Shown here: positions 47,662 to 62,000 of the stretch, one piece after another
How positions within the stretch are numbered: the stretch's first letter is position 1
Layout: each line of letters opens with the position of its first letter
Assembly: GCF_964355755.1 (NCBI RefSeq)
Contig: NC_092670.1
Span: 32,539,795-32,603,794 of the forward strand
DNA: 64,000 nucleotides
Direction: 5' to 3'
Origin: Antedon mediterranea
Taxonomy: Eukaryota; Echinodermata; Crinoidea; Comatulida; Antedonidae
Program-made: the position numbers and the translations under genes
Notes under the pieces: generated by a model
What the model was told of the DNA's origin: nothing
What the model saw: only the letters and a program-made list of their open reading frames with translations
Database searches by the model: none

Positions 47662-50464
47662 ATTTGAACTCGTCACTACGGACGAGTTAGGTTATCCGCC
47701 TCGCAAACGCCACGTGCACATCATACGTTAGAATATTGCGCACAGAAAAACGATTATGCCAATGAAAAAATGTTAGTGCGCTCTCTATTTTGTGTCACGT
47801 CTAAATATATACGGTATAACACTATATTCTGTATACGTACTACATACAGTTCAGAATAGGTGAAAATAAGTGACCAAAGTTAATGACGCTTTTGCACATG
47901 ACGACGTCATAACAATTTTTAAAATGGTGAATCATGCGAAAGATAATTGATTGACCTAGACAATATAAAGAAATGGAGGGCAATGGAATACGGATAAGTG
48001 GAGATGCGCTCTATTAAATGTGATGAGCTAAGACGAAAGTGAAAAAAATCCTATATTTTATATTTGAGTGGCCATACGATGACGTCACAATGTCCGGTTA
48101 GCTATATTGATGCATGATTCGATATCTACAACTCATTTACTTCCAGAATCTGTAATTTTAAAAAAGTTCACCACGTAGTTTAGAATCTATGACATTTTAA
48201 AAAAAGGCATAATTTTCACGAATTTTTGAACTTTTTCATCAAAAACGCGCGCAAATTTTTCAATTCTACGTGCTCGTATGACGTGATTTTAAGTCGAAAT
48301 TGTTTGAAAGTTGGTAAATCTACTAAAAAAAGACAGGAAAGACAAAAATCAAGCCAAAAAATGATGTTTTTGCGTTATGTGCGCACGCGCGCGTAGAAAA
48401 ATTGCGCACGTGTGGTAATTTTTGAAATGCTCAAAATGACATGAAACGCGTAGAAAGTTGATTAGAAGTTGATTTTTCGCATTTTGAAATTTTAAACGCG
48501 CGTGCGCGCGTAACTTTCTGCGCAACATGCCATTTTTAATCCATAGAAAGTTTGCCCTTAATATGACTTAAATTTTCACCAAGTTTCAATACAAAATTAC
48601 TTTTGGTTTTTAATCTACGATCAATCATTGAAATTCATAAAATCGCGCGTAACTTACGCTGCGCAACTCAGACTGGACCGAAAACCTTATTACGACATCT
48701 TCAGATAGAGGTCAATCTTCTGATAAAGTTATACAATGTTATGTTAAGAAGATTTTGAGATACACGCGCAACAAAATTCTGGGAAAGAAAGAAGAAACTA
48801 GACATGTAACTCGTCACTTTGACGAGTTAGTTATCCGCTCGACAAACGCCACGTGCACGTCATACGTTAGAATATTGCACACAGAAAAATATTAAGGCAT
48901 TATGACCTGAACTGAAGAATATGATATGTTGTTATTTCTGAATTATGTTATTTTGTTGTCATATACATAGTATACACAGTATAATCTGTATACATATCAC
49001 AGTGTAAAATAGGTGAAATTACGGGACCCGTATTTTATTGTAATTTTTAACATCTTGACGGTTTCAAAATGAAATGCAAAAGTAGAAATTTCAGAATAAA
49101 ATTATCTCAGCAACAACATATTAACGTGTAGAAGAAATTTGAATACGTGAAATATTGATGCGCGCTCTTTTAAATGTAATGAAATATAACGCAAAAGATG
49201 AAAATATGACTTTTTGTATTTAACTGGCCATATGATGACGTCACAACATTCGATTGGCACAATTTTCTTATGATTTTGTATCTACAATACAATAGCTTCC
49301 TGAAAACGTTTGAATCGTGATTATCACATTTTATTCTTACGAGCTATACCAGATTAAAATTTACTGTAAAGATGAAATTAATGACCAACGTAATTTAAAT
49401 TTTTAGGCATGATGACGTTAAAAAAATTAAAAAAATTTTAATTCATGCAAAACATAGTTGATAGACCTAGAATATATTAAAATCGGGGTGAAAATGAACA
49501 ACGAATAAGTGGAGATGCGCTCTATTAAATGTGATGAGCTATGACGAAAGAGACAAAAATCCTATATTTTATATTCGCGTGGCCATACGATGACGTCACA
49601 ATGTCCGGTTAGCCATATTAATGCATGATTCGATATCTACCACTCATCAACTTCCAGAATATGTAATTAAAAAAAAGTTCTCCATATAGTTTAGAATCTA
49701 TGACTGTTTAAAAATAGGCATAATTTTGACGAATTTTTGAACTTTTTCACCAGAAACGCGTGCAAATTATTTAATTCGACGTGCTCGTATGACGTAATTT
49801 TAAGTCGAAATTGTTTAAAAGTTGGTAACATTACTATAAAAGGCTGAAAAAACATAAATCACGCGAAAAAAATATGTTTTTAACGCTACGTGTGCACCGC
49901 GTGCGTAAAAAGTTTCGCGCGCGTGGGAATTTTTGACATGCTCAAAATGACATGAAACGCATAGAAAGTTGATTAGACGTTGATTTTTCGCACGTTAAAA
50001 TTTTAAACGCGCGTGCGCGCGTAACTTTTTGTGAAACATGCTATTTTTAATCCATAGAAAGTTTGCGCTTGATATGACTTAAATTTTCACAAAGTTTCAA
50101 AACAAAATTATGTTTGGTTTTTAGTCTATGATCAATCATTGAAATTCATAAAATCGCACGTAAGTCACGTTGCGCAACTCTGACATCATTCAAAAATAGG
50201 AGGTGCACAAGTTCACGTAAATGCCGATATGTTGACAAAGTTACGATATGTTCTGTTTACACGTTTTAGAGAAACGCGACGCACAAAAATGACAGAAAGA
50301 AAGAAGTATAATACAGAAAAAAAAAAATTTGATGAAACAGGACGATTACAAGGAGTTATCCGCTACTAAGCGGATAACTAAAAAGAAAAAAAAGAAAAAA
50401 AATAAAAAAAAAAAAAAAAAGATCCTGACAATAACAAGGGGTTATCCGCCAAGTGCGGATAACC
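47662..50464 (+). mobile_element. Tandem CG-rich array with palindromic ends (Helentron-like, non-autonomous)
   Basis: Unit starts at 47662 and 48801 each carry a palindrome (ACTCGTC..GACGAGT at 47668-47687; AACTCGTCA..TGACGAGTT at 48808-48828) followed by GTTATCCGC and GCCACGTGCAC. The array ends with two perfect 10-bp hairpins: GTTATCCGCT..AGCGGATAAC at 50355-50378, directly followed by CTAA, and GGTTATCCGC..GCGGATAACC at 50440-50464. Internal blocks recur: CATACGATGACGTCACAATG near 48073 and 49586 with a diverged third near 49226, and AAACGCGCGTGCGCGCGTAA near 48494 and 50006. No coding frame is present. Class assignment is inference. Confidence 0.65.
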
Positions 50465-53010
50465 AATAATGAGTTTATTTAGGGTCATACTGTACTACAG
50501 CAGGTAGGTCGTTTAAAGTTCATGCTTATTTTATACAGGAAACATAAAGCCTGTACTTCTGCTTAACTATCATTCAGATGACCTGTGTTACACTATGAAT
50601 GATGTGGCTCAGGACAATATATCTTTTCCCAAAAGTATACTGTAGATAGAGTACAGTGCAGTTTAATTGTTAATTTAGCCTAACAATACTGTATTTCAAA
50701 TCTTATTTATTGTGTATAAAACAAAAATATTAATAGTGTGTAAAAACCAATCCTTTTCAATAATGATTGTGGCTACTGTATGTTGTATAAATTTAATGTA
50801 ACTCATACTTTCAAAGCCACAATATTTTGTTTTTAAAAAATAACAAATAATGAATAGAAATTCTGATAAAATCATATAGATCAACGCAAACGAATTAAAT
50901 GTATTGCATAGTGTCCGCAATTAATGTTTTGACTGAAGATCCTAGTTGTGTTAAACTATAGACCTAGAGCTTTACGGAAAAAAGAAATAATTTACAAAAT
51001 ATGTACCTTCCCTCTCCTGACATTTATTTAGAGATTAACGCTTAACAATTTATATATTTTTTAAAGTACTGTATGTTATTGTTACAAGTGTAATTTATTT
51101 ATTGCATGGATTCTTTATCTACTCCATGTTAATGGTATATTCTACCTCTGTTTCTCACATACAGGCGACAAAACGGTTCATTCAGTTTTAGAAAAATTGT
51201 TCACCAAATTTGTTTCCCAGAACATGTTGAATGTGTGGGCATCAATATTTATCAATTGATATAATTCTTTATTAAATAATTAATCTGAAATGGATTTAAT
51301 TCAACTTTGCAATTTTCACTGTGTTAAGGGTCAGTGTTTCAGTTTGGTAATTGAAATCCAAACCCATGCAGATCATAGAAAATCATTAATTGTCAAAGGT
51401 CATAAGGTCAAAGGTGAACCAAGCAGGGATTAATTTGTTATTGCACACATTAACATTCTGTATGTGATGACATACTCTACAATGTATACAGTACTATGGA
51501 ATGATATACAGTATACTGTACAGTTTACTCTTTATAAAATTGTTAAACCATTTTGTGGTCTGATTCTAATTCTTAGTTTGATGTTAATTAAAGTTTAAAG
51601 TTATTAAATTTTAACTACAGATATAATTCATGAATAGAATAATTCCATAACTTCATTTTTTTCCAATGTTCTGTTTACTGGAAACTGTTTGTTGAAGATA
51701 CAGATTTAAAACAAAATCTATAATAAATGGTATTTGAACATTTATCAATGAATTTGATTCTTCTCTATTTTCTTATTGTTTTATCATACAGTAATATTGA
51801 CTTTTCATAAGATAACAGTAACCTATTACTTACAATAATAACATCATGTTTTTGTTCTTTGTCCTTTTCCTGTTAATATCTGATATATTTTTCTGGCCTA
51901 AGGACATTGTACACAGTAAGCATACCTGCTAATATACCAGCTTTACCATGGCATCTTTATTGATTTCTTTGTAAGCCTTGATGTTATCTCTCAATGTATG
52001 TTACCTGTTCTCTGAGGAATAACCATCTCGCTAGATTAGCCTCCAAATTATTTAAATTAACTGCGCCATAATCTAGTTTCTAGTTGCAGATTAGTTTAAT
52101 TCCCTTAGTACTGATCACACATCTTCTCTCCTCATTACCAAAATAGTTTGTGAATTGCTGTACACATCAATAACAACTGTTTGGAGGTATTGCTAATTTA
52201 TTATAAATCCCAGTTTACTGTACAGTATATTCAATACAATGAAATATATAAAATGTACTCCTCTGCAAAAAAAACACAAAAAAACACAATGTTTAGTAAA
52301 GTGGGTTTAAGTACCTGTTGTCAAACAATAGATATATTATCAATAATGGATGAATAAATGATGATTATTAGGTATTTCTAATTTATTGTAAATAAATCCC
52401 AGTTAACTGTATATTCAATGAATTATAAAATCGCTCCTTTTCGGGGGAAAAAAAGTTTAGTAAAGCATAGTGATACACATATACTTTTCTTTTTTGTGTG
52501 TCAAACAATTTAAACCTCCAATTCATAAAAAAATATCAGTAATGAATGAATTTATTTATTCTTTCTTTATTCTGCATGCACTTTTAGTACTAGTGCACTA
52601 AATTTCAAAGTGTTACAGTAATTTTAAATATCATAACAAACGTAATAAAGTAAAGACAAGAGGTATCAAAATTACAAATAGACAAAATATACACTAAAAA
52701 TACAAATCAATATTAGAAAAGGAAACTTAGTTTAAATGTTACGTATTAATTGTATTTTGGAATGAAGTTATTGACATATTTTATGATGAATGTAAATATA
52801 CTACAACCTATACAGTAGTACTTTTTAATAGATGATAATTCTTGCAAGGTACAGTATTAGTTTAGTTACTATAATATTCAGTTGGACATGGTCTTTTTGT
52901 GAAAGCACCTAACATGAAAGATGGTGAGAAAAGAATTGTTGTTGATGAATTAATTAATTGATATTTCTTTTGTTTTTTCAGGTATCTTGTTTGGGATACT
53001 CCACACCATC

Positions 53011-56000
53011 ATGAGGTGGCTTTGTTTGAGACTATCAATTTCTTGTTTCATTTTCTTAACTATTTGGCCACAGGATACTGAAGGTACTGTACAAATACAT
53101 TCTTACTTTTATTTTCGTCACCATAGAGGTACTGTACACTGTACATTATTAGCTAACAGTCCTTCATCAGCTTAATTCGAAACAAACAAACTATTATAAA
53201 TAACAAACTACCTTGTCACACTGTGTAACATTTGCAAATATTGTGATAAGCTTTTTCTTGTGTGGCTGAAAACAAAAATCTGTACTCTTGGTACAATGTT
53301 GATTGTACACTCATACACTACCTCTAAGACAGTATACAGTATTACAGTACAGTATTATCAGTAACTACATTATAATTTACAACATTCATGATTTTAGTTT
53401 GTTTTGATGAAGAAGTGTATGAAATATAATATGATAATGTAACATAATTCAACATTTCATGAAGATCAGAGCGCTGTGGACTTTCATGTTAAATACACCT
53501 TTTCAACAACATTCTTCTCCCCTAAGGGTAATGTCACCGGCAGCCAATTAAGGTGCCATTACGTAACTGCAATATAGAGTTTGTATGATTTTACCGACCA
53601 AAAATTGCTAAATACGCATGACACATAAAATAGTAAACAAGGTGTACTTACTGCAGTAGCTGCAGTAGAATACTTTTGAAATGGCCCTAAAAGATACAAT
53701 ACTGTACATTTTAATTTCAAGTATTAATGTTTTATTTACTTTTCAACATTTTATTTGTTTTTTACCCTGTATAGGTGTTAACTGTGCAACATTTTATTTG
53801 TTATTTACCCTGTATAGGTGTTAACTGTGCGTCTGCTAAAACATGTAGTGATTGTATGAAACAAAGTCCAGACTGTGCATGGTGCAAATCAACAGTAAGT
53901 TAGAAGATAAATGTCACATTTACTAGATAAATTGACTAATGTTGGTAAACGAACAATTAAACTCAAGAATACTTAATATTATTTTAAAATTATGATAAAT
54001 CAGTCCAAGGGTACAATTATAATAATAGCATATGGCAGCCATATTGGATTCCATGATGGCCGCCATTAAAAACAGATATAATGTATGCATTTTATAGTCA
54101 GGGTCCTTGTGTATTTCCGTAGGATTTTAATGCCCAAAATGAGATTTCACTTACTTTATTATAGTGCTAGGATACCAAAAATGCTAGGTAACAAATTTTC
54201 ACGATCCCGTAACCATGGTAACAGCCCAAAGATCAAAATGGCACCCAATTGTAAGATTTATCACACAAATTACGTTCATACTTGGTTTAAAATAGGAGCT
54301 ATCAGTTTTGAGTAAAAAATGGGGGCCATTTTGAAATGCAAGATGGCTGACAAAATTGGGTCGGGAAAAATTGGCCCCCAGTTGCAATGAATTCTGATAG
54401 TCCTAAGGATTCCAAAACTGCCAAGAATTCAGCTTGAGCATTAAAATCTCACGGAATTACATTAGGTTTCCCACTAATACTGTAGCATAGCATACATAAC
54501 CCACAATGTTTTACAGTACAGTACAAATGTAGTTGTGTTTGTACAGCTGATAGTGAACATTTGCACTGTACAGTGTCACCTTTATAGTGTTTAACATTGT
54601 ATTTGATTTTTGACTTTGTGAATATATCAAGAATGAAAGTTTACTATAAAATCATTGTCTGAGAAAGGAAGTATCAATTTATATTTACAATAATGAAAAA
54701 CACAATATTTTTTAGCTCACATAATGAAAGCGCTCTACACTATAAAACAATGTGTACACGATCACATCAAACTAGTTTGATAGTGTAGACCGAGCTTTAT
54801 CTTTTAAAACTTGTATTTAGAATCTCTTAGTTCCCATTTACACTTACTGTAGGATTGGATCATGGGCTGTTCCAAATCTGTTTGGTTTCGATTCAGAATC
54901 ATCCCAAATGACGGCCTTGACGATTCATTTTCTTAATTTCTCAAGCCATTTGGGATGCCTGACTGCATGAACCAGGCCAAACATAAAATCCACTATTGAA
55001 CCTTTCTCGAGAACTTGTCCAGGTCTGCGTTAACTTTGTGGAGTTGGCGGTTGCCAACCCAAAGCTAGTCCTATATCCGCCAAAAAATAAATGTAGTTAA
55101 GTTTGTGTGTATATTAATTTTGTTTTTGTTTTTTGAATTAAGGCCGTCTTCTCCAACAAATGTGATGCTGCCGAGTCATTGCTTGCCAAGGGCTGTGAGC
55201 CAGATCAAATCGTTCAACCCAAATCAAGTCTGGATATTGTTGAGGTAAAGTTCTAATCTGTTGAAAAACATAGAAAAGCCATTAAGCAACGTTGGGCCTG
55301 GTTAGAGCTTGGATGAGAGACCATCTGTGAATATCGTGTGCTCTATATGGAGCTGGGGTCCTGTAAGGCATTTTAAAACAGCACTGCTGACTCTTATGGC
55401 AGTCCCTGCATCTATAGTATCTGCCTCAGACGTATTGGCTTATGCCTTTCCTCTGGTCAAGGTGGGCACTGGACGAGAGAAGCCCTTGATTAATGTTAGG
55501 ACCAATCAAGGTGCTTTAAACTGTCCTGGCTTTGTTTGTATCAAACCTGTTAGTTGCGGTAATTATCGCTGTTGGTTTCGATTGAATAAAATAAAAAATA
55601 AAAATAAAAAAAATACTGTAGTTTTTTTTACTGAACACTGCCCAAATGTAACTTTTAGCGAAAATTGAGCTTAACCATCAGTTGAATTTATTTCTAAATG
55701 GTTTTACTTTATTTTCAGAATGCCACGTTGAGTAACGCTGGTGATGCTGCCCTCGGTGATGCTGTCCAATTAAAGCCGCAAAAAATTCAACTTAAGTTGA
55801 GGCCGGGTAAGATTTGTACAACCGCCCTTGTTCTCATACAATACATACAAACGAGTACCTGCATACTCTTTTGATACATCATGTACTGTATTTGATTCTT
55901 GAAAGAAACTATAAATAGGATATGAATACATACAGTCAATTTTTCTTAATTTATTTTCCTTAAAATACCAGAAAAGATAAAGTACAGTACAGTACTGAAA

Positions 56001-59000
56001 TGTCTGTATTATAAATTCTGCAACAACAAGACCCTAGCCTGCATAAATTATTACGACTAATGTGCTAAGAAAATGGCCCTAATATTGGACAAAGCATGTT
56101 GCTCTGCTGAATGGTTTGTGTAAAGGTGTGCTTTTGTCGACACAGGACTTGACTCAACTCAAATGAACTACAGAAGTGGCACATGTAACTACTGTCATGT
56201 GATGTAACTAAACGGATTAATGATTAAATAACATGATTAATATATGTATAGGAACCAGTATGCACGATTGCTTATATGGAAACATCTGGTCGCGGCTACC
56301 CTGATCATGTGACGCGATTTAAAGTTTTTAGTTGCACTCCTTTCTTGTCAGTTCTGAAAAAAATAGAACATGAAAGGAACTTTTTTGTGCATCTCTCAGT
56401 TCAGTTCCGTGCCGACATAAGCTTACCTTTATATCATCATGCACACTGTAAATTGCATGCTGTACAGTACTGCCCCACCAGCTGTTTCAAAACTTGCTTT
56501 AAATATACTGTCAATTCTCCTAAAACTTTTCAAGGAACTAGTAGTAACGCATATTTTCTCTTGAAGATCCCAAAAATAATTTTTTACTCTGTACACTCTG
56601 TACTTTGACATTTTTAAGGCGATAAATACCGAGTTAAACTTGATGTGCGTCAAGCTGAAGACTACCCATTGGATCTTTACTACGTTATGGATGTGTCTTC
56701 CTCAATGGCAGATGATCTTCAGAGTGTCGGAAGACTAGGAAACGATTTAGGTTAGTACTTTTGGGTTAGCCATTCTTCAGTTGTAGTAAGGATGATTTTG
56801 CTAAAAATCCATTTACCAAAGGCAAGGAAAAAATTGGTCTCGCTATGGATTTCCACCATGGCAGTCAGTCAACAACAGCCTCGCGTGTGTGGTTGCTCAC
56901 ACACTGTAATAAAATGATTGTACAAAACGACAATGGCTACATAGCATTTATTTGTATATTATGTGCCCTACAATCAGCCAATCAAATGACAAGCAGTACA
57001 ATTCTATATTGCTATCCTATGTGTATGAATATGTGCAATAAAAAAAAACAAAGTACATGCTCTCTCTTAATATAGATAATTTTTAGACTGTAAAATTGTA
57101 TTATTAGTGTGTTAAATTAATATTAAAGACTTAAAAATATGATTTTATATACAACAATAAAATAACTTAAATGCTAATAATTTTTTAATGTTTGTAATAA
57201 AATAATTAAATATGGTAAAATTATAATAATAATTAAGAGAATAATAATTTCATTTTTTTTCTTTCAGCCACAAGAATGAGTAACATCACTCGTGATTTCC
57301 GTCTTGGTTTTGGAGCTTTTGTAGACAAAGTTGTCATGCCATATGTTGATCTCTCAAAGTAAGTATGTCAAGTTGTTATGAGTAAAATAAAAAACGAAGA
57401 TAAACCAAAATTCTTTTACCAATAACTCCATAAATGTAGGCTGATATCGATGAGAAACTGAAAGCAACACAAATGCGTTGACATACCGTAAGCCCTCTAA
57501 GCAAGTGAAAGCAAATTAACACAACAATAAAAGTAACATATTCAAACGAATTCAGTTGTATGGAATCAAATTGTATCATAAATAAAAAATAATATTTTTT
57601 ATAAAATACACTACAGCTTTTATAAAGTTGATTATATTCTAAGGATATATAAATCAAATTTTTGGGATGATTTTTTAGCCACAGGTTTGTATTTGAACTG
57701 TTTTAATAACTTTTGTAAAACTCTATTGTTAGACTTGATGATCCATGCGTTGGAACAGATCTAGACTTCACATGCCAGCCACCATTTTCCTTCCAGAATG
57801 CCCTATCGCTAACTAATGAAACAAGTAAATTCTCGGTGAGTATTTGTATGTGTTCTACACTAGGCGAATTATTTCAAAATACGAATGGAATATCAACTGA
57901 TATCCCAAAACTTGATTTGACACCAAAGGAATATTGAGGTTGAGTCACTAACTGTTTGTGTTCCTTTGATAACTTATTTTGATCAGCAGAGTATGGTCAT
58001 ACTTTGCAGATTCCAGAATGCTTAGGCTAACAATTACCTCTTGATCTGGGTTAGTCTGCTAGTGTCAACCAAGCCAAAGTATTTTTAGCAATGTGAAAAT
58101 AAAAACTTGCCGTATGAAGTTTATAGGGTCTCTACAGTAACTCTAAATCTAGCAGTTAAAATGTTGAAATAAATCTCATAGTAATAAATAATAGTTGTTC
58201 TCAGTTATACACAGCATATATATTTGGTTCAAATGATGCTTTATTACCTCGATTATTGTCATCAAACACGTATGGAAACATACTTCCATAATGTTGCAGC
58301 AAGTAGTCTCTGCAGTTTGTGCCGTGACCTACAGTAACCAGGAACCCATTAGTACACCTTGGTAGAGAGAGGAAAATGTAAGTCAAGTGTCTTGCCTAAG
58401 GACACAAGCAATGCGACTAGCATGCTATATAGTGAGTGAATCCAAAATAAAATGTGTTAATCCTAATAATGCCCTCTTTTACAGGATGTTGTTAGTAACC
58501 TTCAACCTTCTGGTAGTCTTGACTATCCAGAGGGCGGACTTGATGCGCTAATGCAAGCTGCTACATGTAAAGACATTATTGGATGGCGTGAGCGGGCCCG
58601 CCATCTTCTTTTTTACACATCAGATGCACCATTTCACATTGCTGGCGATGGAAAGGTATTTTGGTAGTGCTATTTCGTAACACATACATTTATTGATCAA
58701 TAATTGTTTATATTGATCTCAAAACCTTGTTTTTTGATACTTTTCAAATTCATCTAGTTTCAAGCTGTAATAAAAAATCATCATTGCTTTAGATGAAGTT
58801 TGCTGGTTTTAAATTTCCCAATTAGGATCCAACCACTACTACTGTAAAAAATGACAATGCTGTGGGTATCAGTGGCTAGATCTCAATGGAGGTACAAAAT
58901 AACATAAGCAAAAAGCTAAATCAAATGTAAAACAGCAAGAACAATTTTCACTAGCCCTTCATCAGTGCAAGGGATTTTGGAAAAATGTGTATACACTACA

Positions 59001-62000
59001 CGTTAATACACAAATTTATTAAAACATTTATAACCATTAATGAAAATAAACATCAATTTAAATGTACCTTTATTATGTATAGAATTCAAATTATTCTGAC
59101 TTTTAGTCATTTGATGATTGTATCTGTTCTATGTTAAAATAATAATATTAATAAAATATGTGAACCAATTCTGATTTGTTTAGCTCGGTGGTGTAGTAAA
59201 AGCCAATGATGGAAAGTGTCACACAAGTGCTTCAACTGGGTATTATACGATGTATGATCAACTGGTGAGTGTTACATGACAGTTATTTTCAAGCGTTCCT
59301 TGAGCCTGAGTAATGTTAAATATAATATGTATCACTTTCAGTAGCACAATAAAGTTGTAAAATGGCAATTTTGTGAAACTCATTTAAAAAAAAAAAAAAA
59401 TATTTTAACACCTATTTTGTAGATTCGTATCTGATTTGAGGATAGTGGGTCACATGATATTCAATAAATACTTCATTAAACCTATATTATATATATTATA
59501 TTATACAAATACACATTTGTATTATATGCATTGTTGCATCAAATGAAAATCTAATGAAAAGATAATAAAATAACAAGTTTAAATTCATGTAAAGGAACAA
59601 ATATTGTCATGAGTGTTTTTCTGTTTTAGGATTACCCCAGTGTGAGTCAACTGAGTCAAGTGCTGGAGCAAAACAGTATCCTACCTGTGTTTGCAGTAAC
59701 TGATAAAATTTATAATGTATATGAGGTAAGCTTTTTTGTATACTAAGTTTCAAATGGTACCTATTATTTTAGCTTGATTTTTTACAGTTACTTTGAAAAA
59801 GTGTGGTTGTATTGTATACAATAATTTACACTAATGATACTCTCGCACATAAAATAAATAACAAATAGCACCTCTAGTTGTCTGAAAACAATACTCTCAC
59901 ACATAAAATAAATGACACCTCTAGTTGGCTAAAAATGATACTCTCGCACATATAAAATTCATAATAAATGGCACCTCTAGTTGCCTGAAAATGATACTCT
60001 TGCACATATAAAATTCATAATAAATGACACCTCTAGTTGCCTGAAAATGATACTCTCGCACATAAAATAAATAATAAATGACACCTCTAGTTGGCTGAAA
60101 ATGATACTCTCGCACATAAAATAAATAATAAATGGCACCTCTAGTTGTCTGAAAATGATACTCTTGCGCATAAAATAAATAATAAAAGGCACCTCTAGTT
60201 GTCTGAAAATGATACTCTCGCACATAAAATAAATAATAAATGGCACCTCTATTTGACTGAAAATGATACTCTCGCACATAAAATAAATAATAAATGACAC
60301 CTCTAGTTGCCTGAAAATGATACTCTCGCACATAAAATAAATAATAAATGACACCTCTAGTTGGCTGAAAATGATACTCTCGCACATAAAATAAATAATA
60401 AATGGCACCTCTAGTTGTCTGACAATGATACTCTTGCACATAAAATAAATAATAAAAGGCACCTCTAGTTGTCTGAAAATGATACTCGCACATAAAATAA
60501 ATAATAAATGGCACCTCTATTTGACTGAAAATGATACTCTCGTACATAAAATAAATAATAAATGACACCTCTAGTTGGCTGAAAATGATACTCTCGCACA
60601 TAAAATAAATAATAAATGGCACCTCTAGTTGTCTGAAAATGATACTCTTGCACATAAAATAAATAATAAAAGGCACCTCTAGTTGTCTGAAAATGATACT
60701 CTCGCACATAAAATAAATAATAAATGGCACCTCTATTTGACTGAAAATGATACTCTCGCACATAAAATAAATAATAAATGACACCTCTAGTTCACCGAAA
60801 ATTATACTCGCACATAAAATAAATAATAAATGACACCTTTACTTGGCCAAGAATGATACTCTTGCAACAAAAAAATAGAATAATTAATAAATTGCACCTC
60901 TAGGTGAATGGGAATTACACTCACATAAATTCTTTATATTGTTTGAGTTAAACTCAATTAAAACTTTTTCTTTGTTATTATTCTATACTGATTTAGGGAT
61001 TTCTTCTTCTATTTTTCTCTGGAAATGTTTTGGTTTGAATTTAATTGATACAAATAATATTTGCACTATAGTAATTGAATTGTTAAATTTGTTTACTAAG
61101 AGCTTTATACTTTATATCTTGTAGAAACTACCTGCATTTTTCCATGAAGCAGAGGTGACTGAAATAAAGGAGGATTCTTCAAATGTGGTAGATGTAATCA
61201 CTGATATTTACTCGGTAAGAATTGATAAATATGTTTGTTTTCATCTTCAAAATAACTATAACTTGTAATGCACAGAGATCTGCAATGAATATAGAACCAA
61301 TATAAAAATGCTATTAATCATCACAATGGTGTCTTTAATTTTTGGTTGAAAATTATACCTAAAAATTTGATAAAATTACCCAAATATTCCCCTTACCTGC
61401 TCAGAAAACAGATGTTTTAGGATTTTCAAAACCATGGATCAAATTGGTCATGAACAACTTTTTTCTGTTCATTCCTTGCAATTTTTCTATACTCAATTTA
61501 CCATTGTGTGTTAGAACCATCATATGTTATGTATGTTTTTGTTTAAATTTTTCAGTCGATCACCTCCAAAATTGAGATGGATGACAGCATCACTGGCGAG
61601 TTGAAGGATCTGATCTCTTTGCAGTACACATCTATCTGTGTGGATGGCACCACAACTGCCAATAATAAAGAGTGTGCCAAGTTGGCTTTGGGAGATACTA
61701 TCTCCTTCCTGCTTGATATTACAGTTAATAAGTCACTGTGTGATAAAGATGTAAAGTCGTAAGTATGACATCATCATTACAGTTAAACATCTTTGTATGG
61801 TCACCTTCCATTAACAGAAAATCATTAAAAAAAGTTTGTTCAAACCAGAATGCTGTTGGTACTTCTTGTAAGACTTTACTGTACAACCTTTGAAAGTTTT
61901 TGTAAGGTATTTTACCTCGGAATACAAAGCGGGAAAACAAAACTTTTGTGCTGATTACTAGCTGCAACATTATTTGGAACTGTCCAAACCTGTTTGATTC

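Larger units (their letters stand above)
44675..52981. other. Integrin first intron, rich in mobile DNA
   Basis: The intron is 8.3 kb if the first exon is right. It holds a foldback element (45567-46883) and a CG-rich palindrome-ended array (47662-50464). From 50465 to 52980 it is AT-rich with frequent GTACAGTA-type words and no recognised gene. A 52550-52720 segment resembles a reversed LINE 3' end (TTTATTTATTCTTTCTTTAT), with weak support. Confidence 0.55.

Noticed and set aside
53775-53817. Coding use of the upstream duplicate acceptor in the integrin model
   Set aside because: Adds 43 nt, shifts frame and reaches TAA quickly; the downstream acceptor keeps the PSI frame.
55309-55668. 119-codon open frame as a gene
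   Set aside because: It overlaps the 5S-derived SINE body and its A-rich tail; no protein family was recognised.
56276-56653. Open frames on both strands just before integrin exon 56619-56750
   Set aside because: No similarity, no conserved splice phase; the segment is intronic by the integrin exon structure.
59921-60784. 287-codon minus-strand frame of repeated [12 protein letters not shown]-type units
   Set aside because: Entirely inside the 54-bp minisatellite; two overlapping frames of the same kind exist, and the apparent protein is a by-product of a unit divisible by 3.
59830-60905. CRISPR array
   Set aside because: Repeats are contiguous with no unique spacers, in a eukaryotic intron.
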